Assembly (NCBI RefSeq): GCF_963678975.1
Contig: NC_089274.1
Span: forward strand, 18,307,633 to 18,371,632
Length of the DNA: 64,000 nt
Direction of reading: 5' to 3'
Source: Dysidea avara
Lineage: Eukaryota > Porifera > Demospongiae > Dictyoceratida > Dysideidae
Below are positions 1 through 12,973 of the stretch, piece by piece. The notes under the pieces were generated by a model. The model made no database searches and had not been told where the DNA came from. It saw only the letters and a list, made by a program, of their open reading frames with translations. Each line of letters starts with the position of its first letter. Within the stretch, counting starts at the first letter, position 1. The translations under genes were made by a program, and so were the position numbers.

Positions 1-3000
1 GGGCATCCCCTGCATTTTCCTTCTTGAAGTCAGCTGATTTGGGGAACAGAATTTTGCAATTATTATTCTGAAGCTTATTACATTTTTCTGTCAGATAATA
101 TTTCTGATGCTTAGATACCTTCACTGTCAACTTGACTTCCACATTAGCACTGACATATGCTCCAATCTCATCTTCTGCTGCATTAATTTCAGTGGCAGTA
201 AGACCATGGATGACAGCAGTATTTTTATGGTTCTTATCATGGAGATCCAATCGAACTCTGTGGGTACCCTCAATGTCAAGCACATGTGTTTTCACAGCCT
301 GAGATAAACACTCAAACTCTTTCTTAGGCATCCGGATGTACCTTGTTTCAGGCTTTAAACCCTACAAGTAAAAATGTGACACATATAACCAACTGTGGGA
401 TTGGACTTATATAATCTATCTAGAATATTAGTACATACTGATGATGGTTAGCATTGCAGCATTAAAAAAATATGTCTATTATACTATCAAATGTAACATG
501 TATCATGATGTGTAATAATAAGATGTGCTAACTACCACTACAGTAGTACACACTATCTCTTTCATGACTTCACCTTCACAATTCCACAAGCAGTTGCAAA
601 ATGGGCATCATATTCAGTCTCAATTCTCTCAATTTCTACACAGAAGATGGTACTCTTCAACTTTGTCAGATCCACTTTAGAAGTTTGCCTTGACAACTTG
701 TCAGTTTTTTGGTAGCAACATCTAACACTAACATCCAGCTGACGCTGATCAAATTCACCCTTAAGGTACTTTTCTGTCTGACCCTTGAAATTTGGGTGGC
801 ACTCAAACTCAAATGTTTCACACTTAAATCCCTTCAAGAAGTCACTGTTTTTGATCATTTTCTCTGCCACCTGTATCTTGTCCATTGATCCAGTTAGCCT
901 AACTTCATTATCCAAGCACAAAATTTCCACAGAAGTAGCTTGATGAATGGCATCAAAGAAGATCTTTGCCTGATTAGGGTGTCGAGCAAATGCTGCAGTG
1001 AGGTGAGCAATCTTAGCTTTGGAGGCTTGAAGAACAACACAGCACCTCTCAAGGCTTAACTTTGCCTGATTCAGGATACTTTCCACTGTGGCAATACAAT
1101 CCTTTGAATAACTCTGGATGGTTAGCACAGGCCCAGTGGACTCATGGATGTAAACTTTATGCTGCTCTGATAGAGAACTAAAATCACAAGATGGCTGAGA
1201 CTTTAGCTTGTGTAATGCATCCATTGTTTCAAAGGTAATGATTCTCTCTTCTGGATGATTAAGGATCTCTACAGCTCTCTGAACAAATGGTTCTCTCCCA
1301 CAAACCAACAAAACCACTTGTACAGTGTATACAGCCATGTTTTGGGCATAACAGATGGTCCCATCATCACACTTAACACAGAGTACAACAGACAATATTT
1401 CTATTGACAGATGCTCAAGTGCTGAAAGAATCAAAGCTTTGTGGCATGGAAGACTGGTTACTGTGTACTGCTTGAGTATTGAGTTAAACCATTCTCTTGC
1501 CTCAGACACTGCATTACTACTCCCAGTAAAACGGATTTTTGTGGAATTACAAGAGAATCCTTCCATTAGTGCTCCAAAACTGTTTTGAGTTTGCTCCTTT
1601 AATGTAGGGTCAAGTTTAATTAAAGCCATCATCTTTACCCTATAATACAAATTAGTACTTTGCTTATTTACATAAATCTTTCTTCCAGTTGCACTACATA
1701 CAATAAGATAGTACTGTGTAGTAGGAATTCCCATCAACAAATGGTGTCCCCCAAATATACTGCTACCAAAATTCACTAGAAATATTTTGTGCACCAAAAA
1801 CCTTTATGGAAGAGTTTAAGCATTTCTAATGTCAAATCTGTCAGTAAAAAAAGTAAGAAACTTCTTACACAAGGCTAAGAATTCTGTGTAACGTTCCACT
1901 GCAGTCGGGTGAATGTTGATTGTTGCTGATTGGCGAAGCCTTAAACTTCTTAAACCTGTTAAAAGTGTCACACACACCCTTCAGCTGCAGTACAGGAGAA
2001 CCATATGCAACAATCGGGCTACACTTTTTGAAATTTAGGGCTTCACCAATCAGCAGCAATCAACATTAATGTAGGTGTACCAGATCCTTTTTTTCCTGAC
2101 GCCCACACAAAAGAAAAAAGCGGCCTGGCTATGCGAGACTAGGGCTTGGTAGGGACCAAATGTCTTCTGTTTGGGATATAGCTGTGTCATAAATTTGACT
2201 GATTTTAGCTCATATTCATAAAAATGGGCAGGAACATCTAGAATGTTGTCCAGTGCTTTTTTTGGGTTATTGGGTGAGGTGCTCTACAAAATACACTTAC
2301 TTAAAATATGATTCGCTGTACTTCAATTTTCACTAAAACGGAGCTTGACGATTCAAAAACCAACCCACTGAAACTCACATAACAAAGTTGTTTACAAACT
2401 CCCAGGCACTTTTTTGGACCTTATTAAGTGGAGCTTTGTAGTGTTCACGTGCCAACACAAGCTGATGCTCTCACTCATGCTATGATTTAGAAACTAGCAG
2501 CATTCATTTCCCCAAGAATACGCATCTGATTTCAATAGTATAATGACCACCATGTAATGTACCATTCATGGAAACATTGAAGTGTGCTAAACAGCATCGC
2601 TGATGCTGCTGCCCATTTTTATTAAAAACCTGAAAAATTGCAGAAAATTAAAATGCGTGCTATGGAAACAGTAAGGGGAATCACAGTATCATTACCTCAC
2701 GGTTTTGATGTAGACTTGGGTAGGATTGATCACCGTTAGAGGAAAAACTATAGAGGTTGATTTTTTCATTGCCAACCCTACCTTTTTTTGAGGGCTCGTG
2801 ATACAACAGACCTATCTATAATGGCAGGAAATCATAGATGCTGCTTCTTTTATTTTAAATGCTCTGGAATGCTATAAAACTCTCCATGAAAATTTCACCC
2901 ATATACCATATAGTGGTTTTTCAAAGGGGAAAATTTTTGTGATTATTGTGATTTTCGCAAATTGGCAGCTATCCGTAAAAATTTTCACTTTTGAAATCTG

Positions 3001-6000
3001 CAGCTCAATCATAATGACATTGTTTAGTTTATTTTTATTTATTTAATAATGCTTTACAGCACAAGTGTTTAAGCATCAGAAGATCATGAAGGAGCAATTG
3101 AAATGGTGGTGACCCACAAATTTTTACCCTAAAAAATAACCTTGAAAATAATCCACTAGCTATATGGTAGCTGCCAAGATTGGCCAGTTATTACCATTTA
3201 AAAGATTAAATAACACTTTTATCTATGGATTTTCCAAAATCAGGCCACATTAACAATCGGTACCCCTATAAGATCTAGCTGTACTTATATAGCATATGGC
3301 AATCACACCCCTTAATAATATTACTTAGGGTTTGAGATATTCCAATAAAGTAGTCATCCTAATACTACAGCCATGTACGATTATTGCAATAGAATAGCAT
3401 ACCTATAAGAAACTTGGCAAAATAAAAATTTAAATGTATATATTAATGAAGTAGGGATTAAAGCAATGAAAAATAGTGAAACAAGAGATATGAATGATGA
3501 TATTACAACATAGCTATGTGGAAAAATCCCTACTTTGGCATTGAACAAAACAAATTGTAATAACATGAGGTCCAACATAGGGATTTTCCAACAGAGCTAT
3601 GCTGTAATACCATTATTTATATATTTCACTACTTTTTTATTGCTTGGATCCCTTTATATTTTAATTGTTGAGGTACTGTAACAGTAAAAGTTAGGCAATC
3701 TAAGCACATTTAGTAGAGCAGCATAGCTAGAAAAAATGAGCAGATTGTGCACTTTGTGAAGAAAGTATGAAACTTTGCACATAGTACCTACCTACCAATC
3801 TACCATGAAGTGTATTTTGAGATATGGAACCATTGCAGATTTGACCCTTTGCAGGGGCAGATCTAAGGTTTTTAGAAGGGTGTTTCCAGTGGTAGTAGGA
3901 TCAGATGTGGGGGTCTAGGATCAGATGTGGGGGTCTGGGGGCTGTGTCCTCAGATGCTGACAAGGTTTTAATTTTACAATGCTTGAAATTTAATAAAACT
4001 TACTGTTTAAAACCTACTATTTACAGAGTTTTTGATCTACTGATGCTCACTAGCATTTAATATGGCATGTTTTCGCTAACAGTTACGTAGTTAGCTATGA
4101 TAGATTGGTCTACTGAATCTTTATGATTAGCTTCAAGTATTTAGCTTGCTTTATAGCTAGTCATGATCAACTCTTTGCTTCTTCATAGCTACTTGGCATT
4201 TATGCTTCATTATCACTATTGCCATCACCTTCTATATCCTCTTCTGTTTGCTCTGTAGTCTTGGACGGTTTACTGCTATGTCAATAACAACAGCACTCTA
4301 ACTTAACAGAACAGTACTCTAGCCAAGTTGGGGGAGGGGGAGGGGAAGTCATATGAGGTGGTTAACATTCATGGAGTATCTAAGAATCATTAACTGCACC
4401 TTAGTGCGTAAATCACAGTATTAGGGCATATGTGCCTCATAGGAACATTTTGAAAGTTGAGATTGAATTTGAGAACAATTTCAGTGGTGCATGCGTACAT
4501 GAATACAGTATTCCTGTCAATAAGTACTGTGCAAGTAGATGAAAGGCCTTTGAAATACACACATAAGATACATTTCTAATTGCAGATAAGTTTGCATCTT
4601 AAAAACAAATAAATTGCAGAACTTGCATATTGTTTAATGTTTCAATTGAATGTTCTATTAGAGTATGCTCTCAAAGATACTTAATTGTGATCCTTAACTT
4701 CTAAATCAAAATCTCAGTGAATCCATCAACAACAACTCTAATACTGAATGAAATACATGACATGTGTATTTTTCCAGGTGAACTGTACCTGAGAATACAA
4801 GTATGAGATTACTTCTCGTCATTCTCAGGTACTTGAGAGGTCATTCTCAGGTATCTGAGAATGCACCTGAGAGAGTCTAAATACCCCTTTAGATGTCATG
4901 TGCGTAAACTATGAACACAAAGATCTTTATACCATCGTCCCCCTTATTCTCATAAAACCTTATTGTGACACCCCTTAAGTCATTTCGTAGATGAAGGTCT
5001 GACTGATGGTATTGTTTCTGTATGCTAACTTTTATTATTGTAAAGCTCTGGAACATAAAGTTGTTAGCCTTACAGGCATATTTGCATGGAACACATTTTG
5101 CTATACAGAACCCGCAGAATTGTGAAACACAAATTGTCTAGTTGGTTATGCCCTCAAACTCCCCCACATCTTGGGTGTGTCTCTTTAAATGCAAATATTT
5201 ACACGATCATAATCTCCCTATAGTCAGTTCACAAAATTAACTACCACCCCCACTTTAAGCATGGAAAGGCTAGAGCTGTACGCATCAAATATTATACAGA
5301 AGCAAATTATAGCCACAGACAACCCCAAATTTTTCATTTAATCTGACTCCAAAACAACTACATATGGCCTTTGTTGATTTATCTCATGGGAGAAGTGTAC
5401 ATAACCCCTATGCCACACCCCTGGATATCTCCCCTCTTTTTGGTTGAATATGTTATCTGCAGTACTCATGGTTACCTAAAAATATATAAAAATTGAATGC
5501 CAAACAAAGAAGGTAGATTAAGGGTGTAATTGTGTGGGTTGCATTTACATGAATTTGCTGCTGGTAAGCAATACTGAAATATGAAATTGCAACAAGTATC
5601 AACTTGTTTCTTGGATAAAGATCTTCAATTTGGCACCTAGTTTGAACAAACTAAGTGTTGCATGGGTGATATATAGACAAAGGTTACTATTTTTGAGCAT
5701 AAAATGAACTGTAGAGGACACCAAAGGTCAAATCTGCAATGGCTCCATATCTCAAAATATACTTCACGGTAGGTAGTGCAAAGTTTCATACTTTCTTCAC
5801 AAAGTACACAATATTTTGCTATGCCGCTCTACTGATCATCCAGTAACAAAGATTACAGATACTTACTGTTCAACGATGACTTCTTTGCTTAATTCAGCAC
5901 CAAAAGCAGCTACCAGATCCTGTACTGCTTTTTTTAGCCCCACAACATACATTATCAGAGAGGAGATATCCGGCTCAACATATACATCATCGGAAGGAAA

Positions 6001-9000
6001 TAAGTGCACCAGCTGATGGAATAGGCTAGTCTTATCAGGACGCATCAACATCAACTTATTCCAGTCCTCACTAGTCAGAACAATCTGGTGCTCATTAATT
6101 TGCCATAGTACATCCTTTTCAAACCGATTAAGGATTGATACAGAAGGTGCAATGACCTGTAGTGTATTATTCTGCCAGCTTACTGAGCCACCAAAAGATC
6201 TAAACTCTCTCAACTTGAGTTCCATTTGTTTATTAAGAAACTGGTATAGCCGAGTTGACATTACAACATTCTTCATTGTAGAGCTGCAGAAAAATTAACT
6301 ACCAATTATTTACTGCATTGCATTACAGTATCTACACATCTACATACATACATACTACAAAATTGTACTGCATACTGATACTTACCAGGGGCTTGGAACT
6401 GAAAGTGCAGTAGTTGGTAGTGGAACAGAGGGAGGACTAGGAGTAGCAACACGATGATATGATGTGCTCTTCAGTTTCACTTTTAGTCGGCTACCATCCA
6501 TTGGTTGATTGTGCAGGCAGGATATTGCTGCATTTGCTGCCTCAAGCGTAGCATAGCTTACAAAAGCATAACGTGGATTACCATTTATAACATGTAGCCT
6601 ACTAGTTAATGCTCCATAGACTTCAACTATCCTGGACAAGTTCCCTATAGTTGTAACAGGACTGAGATGTTTGATTTGTACTGTAAAGCTGGCAGAAACG
6701 GTGGTCCCCTTAGGCTTACTAGGTGATAAGGGAATAGATGACAACAAAAGAGTGGAATCATCAAATATGCATGGGGTACTGGCCATGCTTACTTTAAGCT
6801 TGCTACCATGTACCTCTTGGTTGTTCATGTCTAAAGCACCCTGAGCATCTTCCAATCTGTAATAACTGATGTAAGCAGTATTATCATCAGGCTTAAAAAA
6901 TATACTAGCAATGTTCCCAAATTTAGCAAAAGCAAGGTTTAACTTTGATTTACATAAAGCCTTGGGAATCTCACTAACATGTATACCATATGTATCCAAA
7001 CTATTAGCAGGAATATTTGCTAGAGGACTTGTGCTCTCATTCAAAGGACGGATGTGTATATGTTTACCAGCCAACTTTTCATCATTAAGTTTAGCAATAA
7101 CATTATCTGCTTCCTCTTTGCTACCAAAGTACGCCACTGCTTTATACATCTGTTTTCCTTCTGGTGCACACATAATAGTGTATTGTCTGACAGTGCCGTA
7201 CATATTCAGAAAATGTATTAACTGGTCTCCAGTGATGCTTACATTGACATTCATGACCCTTACACCAATGAGCTGTTCAGTGGGATCCCTTACCTCAGTG
7301 CTTGTCCTTGGGTGAGAAATTTTAATTTCTTTTGGAGATGGAGACTCTACTCTTTTCTTCTGTACTGGCTGCTTTTCCATATCTGGTTCTGATGACATTG
7401 GGTGCTTCCCTGATTTTACTTTCCACACCTTCATGTTGAGAGGTTTTTCGGATTGCTGCATTCTTGAATTGTGTAGCTTTGCCACAGCTGTTTGAGCTGC
7501 CTCAAGTGATGTAAAGATAACCACTGCGAATCCTTTGGGTCCTCTTGTTGTAGGGTCTTTGGTAACTTGTACCCTGTGGATGTGTGATCTAAATTCCTTA
7601 AAATATGATCTTAAACTATTATTGGTGACAGAAGAAGGCAAGTTATATACACGAACTTCAGTTTTATTTCCTGCTGCTTCAGCAACACTTGTTTTAGCTT
7701 CACTCTTATACGCGGAAGATAGTTCACCATCTATAGATATAGAGGTATGTTTTTGGTGGTTATTCTTTTCGCTTGACCATAGCTTAACAGAAATGGTAGA
7801 TAAGTTTTGAAAGACTGATAAATTAAGTAGCTTTATAGCATTTAGTGCTGTTGCCAAGGATCTAAATTTAAGTTGAGCATGAGTTTCAGATTCATATTTG
7901 ATAAGCACGGCATTACCAATGATACTATTTCTAAATTTTGAAAAATGCTCCAAGACATCATTTTCTTTTGCATTTGGGGGCAAGTTACCTACAAACACAT
8001 AAGTAGTCTTATCTTCTGAATTACTGACTGAACTGATAGTTGATTCAGAATCAGAAATGTCTTCTCCACATTCCATATATTTAACTATATTTTCTTCCTG
8101 GATGTATTCTTCACAAGCAGACTTTTCTTGTTTCTTCTGTTGTGATGGTTTTGAAACACATTCTTTTGATGGAGATTGAGGTTGCTTCCCTTGCTCAATT
8201 TTCATGCTGAGATTCTTCTCCTGAAACTGAGGCATACAAGAGTTGTGTAGTTTTGCTACAGCTGTTTGTGCTGCCTCAAGTGATGTAAATTTGACCAGTG
8301 CAAATTGTTTGGATTCTTCTGCTTTTGAATCTTTGATTACAACTACTTTGTGTAAATGCTGCTCAAACTCTATAAAATGCATCCTTACATCGTCATCAGT
8401 GACAGTGGAAGGTAAGTTATGCACAAACACATTAATTTTTTCTGCTGTCTCAACACCAGCCACACAATTGCTTTGATCACATGTAGAAGTTGGTCTAATA
8501 TCTGCAGGTAGACTTACTTGCTTATTCTCATTGCCCAATGTATTTGTATCATTTGTACTAACTTTCATCTTAGTCTCTGTGTGATTTATCACACAAGTGG
8601 CAGATTCAAGTGATTCCACACCTTTGGCATCATCACCATTGTGATGTTCCCCCTGAACATTTGAACTTGGTGGGTACATTTCTTTTGGAGAAGCCTTCTG
8701 CAATTCTTTCTGTTCAGGAGCAGATTCTGTTTCCATGGATTGTTTATCAGACTTCTCTTTTCTGATTTTTACAGTGATATGTCGTTCTTGAGATTGAGGC
8801 ATACATGATTTATGTAGCTTTACCACAGCGGTTTGTGCTGCCTTAAGTGAGGTAAACAAGATCCGTGCATATTCCTTAGATTCTTCCACTGTAGAATCTT
8901 TGATGACTTGTAGCTTGTGTATGTGTGGCCCAAACTCCCTGAAGTGTGTCCTTACATCATTATTTGTAACAGAAGAAGGTAAGTTGTAAACATAAACAGT

Positions 9001-9675
9001 AGCCTTCTCCGTTGTTTCACTTGGCCCACCATCACACTCACTTTGCTTGGATGACATGATTGCTTTAATGACCTTATGTTTCTGCTTGTTCTTACTATTA
9101 GACCATGGTTCAACTGAAATACAAGATGACCTTTTAAACATTGACTGATTTAGTGATTCTATGGCATCTGATGCTGCTGCTGGAGATGAAAACGTAAGTC
9201 GAGCTTGAGTTCCAATTTTACGCCTAATAATCATGGGATTATGCATAATGCTCTCCCTGAACTTTGAAAAATGCTCCAAGATTTCTGCTCTGCTTGCGTT
9301 TCTGGGTAGATTACCTACAAACACATGTGACTTTCCTTTTTGGAATTGTTTTGTTTTACCCTTTGTGGAACTGTCAACTGGATGTTCTATGTAAGATTCT
9401 CCTTTATCCTCTCTGTAACTGTCTACTTTTTCTTTTGTGTGATTGTCTACACTGGCAGTTGATTCTGTATCAGAAAAGTCATATTTGTCTCCATCTTCAA
9501 TACTTTCTAATTGTTCCATACTGCAAGAATTCCTTATTTTATACTCAGCTTCAATTTTACTGTCATCCACGTTGCTAGCACCAAAGGATCCAGGATCATG
9601 CATAATACTGGGACCAACACTACACTGCAACTGTGGAACATCATCAGGACACATCTCTTCTGTTATTTTCTCACT
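1..9675 (-). CDS. PARP14-like multi-RRM/KH protein, 3'-truncated by window edge
   Basis: Four minus-strand exons: 6386-9675, 5867-6283, 574-1639 and 1-361 (runs off the window). Each junction has AG acceptor and GT donor, and the phases agree (2+1, 2+1, 0), giving about 1,710 visible codons. Counted from the ATG at 9654, exon 1 encodes eight RRM domains at about residues 109-185, 217-298, 405-486, 549-625, 659-740, 797-873, 888-958 and 985-1060. They show RNP2-like cores (VFVGNLP, VYVYNLPSSV, VRVYNLPSSV) separated by charged linkers. Later exons look like the degenerate KH-like modules that follow the RRMs in PARP14. The PARP14 family binds nucleic acid and ADP-ribosylates proteins; the macro and catalytic domains would lie beyond position 1. 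The frame is open upstream to the acceptor at 9676, so a further 5' exon is possible. Sure of gene structure and RRMs; moderately sure of the PARP14 assignment. Confidence 0.8.
1911..2069. repeat. foldback repeat, about 30-bp arms
   Basis: The arm at 1911-1940 (GAATGTTGATTGTTGCTGAT...) is the near-perfect reverse complement of 2038-2069, with about 97 bp between. It could form a hairpin in the intron RNA and is probably a small MITE. Confidence 0.65.
3712..5832. mobile_element. 2.1 kb element with about 140-bp terminal inverted repeats
   Basis: The left arm (about 3712-3860) and right arm (about 5700-5832) are inverted copies sharing the blocks GAAAGTATGAAACTTTGCAC and ATTTTGAGATATGGA. Outer ends read GTAGAGCAGCATAGC and its near complement. 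No coding frame or clear target duplication was found, so this is a non-autonomous element or two inverted solo ends. A further transposon-like end (CAGGGGCAGATCTAAGG) starts at about 3854 without a visible partner. Confidence 0.6.
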
Positions 9676-12600
9676 CTAAATAGATGGTGACATGAACAAT
9701 ACATAAAATACTGTTATACCAAACTCACTGATATACAGAACTCACTGATATACAGAACTCACTGATACAGATGGGCTAAATGTAGTGTGGTGAATTGGTA
9801 ACTGGATCTGAATACTTAATTGATTATCTTACAAAGATTCACATATTACTGCAGTTATTTGTCTGTTGCGCTTAATGTTTACATTTATTGTGGATTTTGT
9901 GAGCATACAAGATGCCACATGACTAATAAATGATTGGTTCTGTTTAAGCCTCACTACTACATATTTCATGCTAATGCAAGTATACTAATATACTATTTTG
10001 TGTAATACCACACATGGGAAATACATATGATACGTTAGACATTAAAGCTGTTATAGTCTCACCATATAACAAGTACACAAATTTTTTTTGGAATTTAACT
10101 AGCGCATAGGGACCACTGAAATAAGCTGGAGTAGTGCACGATATTAAATCACAGTAAAACAATAAGAAGTGTTATATCCCTACTGTGCTCAAGATACCAT
10201 ATTGGAAATGCACAGCAGGGATACAACACCTCTTATTGTTTTACTGTGATTTAATATCGTGCACTATGCCAGCTTGTTTTAGTACAATTTATTGATGTGC
10301 TATGGTCCCTACTCTAGTTGAAAATTCTTTGTGTACTTGTTTGCTAACTTTTTTGTAAAATAAAAATTATGACTAGTGAACCCTCGCATATCGCATCAAA
10401 GGAAAAATGGTGCCGCACGCCCCAGTTATCAATTATCATCAGAAAAGTGAAGTATCCATTATGTTTCATTGTCAGCTATGTCCCATTACAAAGCATTACG
10501 AATCAAGAACTGTTCAAAAAGCTAGCACCTCTGCAATCAAAGTAGCCACTATGAAAAATACAGACGATTTCCATTATAAAGGGAAGCCATCATGCACTAC
10601 CATCAAACTGACATATTTTGCTGTCAGAAAGATGGATGGGACACAAAGGAAGAGATTGGTAAATTCATGAAGAATGCATTGTACATACTGTGGTATGCCA
10701 AAAGGCATGTGTCCTGCTAAAGCAACGTTGTTATCAAGTCTTAGCCATTATTGAGTTACGCTTGTCTGAAGGTATCAGTTATTCAGTTACCCAGTCAGTA
10801 GAACATTCCATTTAATAACATTTTTTAAATTTTATAGCAACTTGTTGAAAGCATTCATGTCAACCTTAAGAATTGTTTAGGCTTAGCTTTACCTAACCAA
10901 TACTGCTTCATCGTCGTCAGGGAAAGTGAGGCTGGTTTTTGGGTGATTTTTTCATGGGCCACGCCCAAACTTTTGTGGTCCCTATTATACAGTACTGTTG
11001 TACTGCATGATACTATCGTACTGTATGATGATCAAGTGTTCTAATAACTACATTGGTAAAAATACTGTTGGTGACCATCACTATTCAACTAAAACTGTAT
11101 ACACTGAGTAGATACTTACTAGTTATGCAAATAGACAATTAGAAAATGAGTTCTATAGGCTCCTGATAATTGTGATATAAACTTCATGTTAATAATGGAA
11201 ATGAAAGTTCTATAATAACAGACTGAGTGGCACAACAGCGTACTATTTTCTGATAGCATTGTGCAAAACAGTTTGCTACTAAAAATTCTGTATGAGATAT
11301 ACTGTATGAAAAGTTACTGTTAATTTCACTGCTACACAAATAGCTGATTGTTATATAGTCCACTAGCCATACTACATTCACTAAGTCCCCAGACCATATA
11401 AGTAGGGTTTTAATAGCTGTATGCTATATATAGTCTGCATGGACTCTGGAGGGTACAACCTTCTAAAAACAATCATAGATATGGATAGTATACTTACCAA
11501 CAGGATTGGAAACGGAGACTCATGCACAAACATATTCATGTCTCACATGACGTCAACACTCTAGATTTATAACGAAAACCAAGCCTTCTCGGATAGCTTG
11601 CTGTGATAGCCTAAAGAGCCATTTGTAACAGCCACATTTCAGGTGATGTGTGCATTGATGCAGGCTCCACTGGGATATGATATTTCTGCGACTATTCAGT
11701 TACTCCAGCGTGGCCTACAATGGGTCACTTTCTTAGCGCACTACACTGTACACGATGCACTACTTGAGCTCAAGAAGCTCCCGTTGTAGCATCTGTGCTT
11801 AGCTCAATAGGATTGCATTAGTATTGTAAAATTAATTCAACAGAGCAGTTCTCTTATACAATCATGTTATACAACAGTACAATATAAAAGACAATAATTA
11901 CAAAACATATATTGAATGCACAACAACATAAACCAACTACAATACACAAAAAAAATTTAAAGAGTTGCAGTGAGGACAGGACAGTCAGCATGGAGTGTAC
12001 TAATTGAGCTATATACAAAGTTCAGTTCATAAAATTGTGCTTATCTTGAAGATTAGCTCCATACAAGTGCAGAGGCATCTACAGAATAATTAGTTAAATG
12101 CATGTGTAATTATCAGTGGTTACAAATGATTCTAACGTTGAAGAGTTGATGGCAATTGTGCAAACAATTACATCACTGCTTAAGAAATTCTTACATAATT
12201 GCTTAAGAAATTTGCTAATTGAACTATCACTGACTGCTTTTTTTGAATGCTCTATTAGAGGATCTCAAGTGATATGATGTCCAACAGTAGTCTGTTATAA
12301 GCACCCATGAAAAATTGTTGGGTAGGCAATTGGTTACACTTACCCTGTTATAGACACAGAGGTTTACATGACAGCACCTAGAAAATGACTGACGCACATG
12401 TTTTTACACTACCAAGGGGGACAAAAGACTAATCAGAGTAACCCAGCAAATCGCTACTTTGAAATTCATCCAGTGGTTTTAACTATATGTACAAACTGTA
12501 CTAGCTGTATCATAAAGTATTTTAAGTCGTTTATGTGCACATCTGGTAGTGTGGCTTTGGTTCTTTCTTTCCAGTCATCAGTACATAACAGCTTTCTGTT

Positions 12601-12973
12601 TTGATATAGACAACCAGTCTTATTTGCAGTGACTTATGCTATCTGAGATGCAGTCTTCAATTAGTCAACAGGTTCCACCGTTCTATATAGAAATGGTTTC
12701 AGAATAAATAATAATTCAATATTCACTTTACGCTCTACTAGTGCATTAGTAAATAATGATATGGTACATTGGTACGCATAGGGTCACTGATGTGTCCTCA
12801 AAAATTACACAAGTGTAAACGGTAAATTTATTTTTTTAAAGTAATACATATGGTAATTGAATACGCTACTTGCACAACACTGAGAGAGTAAAACTGTAAA
12901 TACCAGAAAACAAAACAATTTTCCACCTGGCAGGGTTACAAAATTACACAACTATTTGAAATGGTATTCAGTT
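9676..12973. other. Intergenic or upstream region, no supported gene
   Basis: It holds a short tandem repeat near 9723-9768 (unit about 17 bp, CTCACTGATATACAGAA, about three copies) and the foldback element at 10068-10341. The remaining sequence is AT-rich with only short unsupported frames. Confidence 0.5.
10068..10341. mobile_element. foldback MITE with about 100-bp inverted arms
   Basis: The left arm starts AACAAGTACACAAA and the right arm ends with its complement. The inner arms at about 10133-10167 and 10231-10264 are almost perfect (GTGCACGATATTAAATCACA). No coding capacity. The outer parts of the arms have diverged more than the inner ones. Confidence 0.75.

Larger units (their letters stand above)
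1640..5866 (-). other. 4.2 kb intron of the PARP14-like gene, repeat-filled
   Basis: This intron separates two KH-like exons and no coding frame is supported inside it. It holds a foldback repeat (1911-2069), AT-rich sequence without recognised features (2070-3711), and a 2.1 kb inverted-repeat-bounded block (3712-5832) whose edge lies only 35 bp from the next exon. Confidence 0.7.

Noticed and set aside
6911..7315. 134-codon plus-strand frame and other plus frames across 6900-9680
   Set aside because: They are shadows antisense to the RRM-encoding exon.
10407..10670. 87-codon plus-strand frame
   Set aside because: No recognisable homology; adjacent to a foldback MITE; treated as chance.
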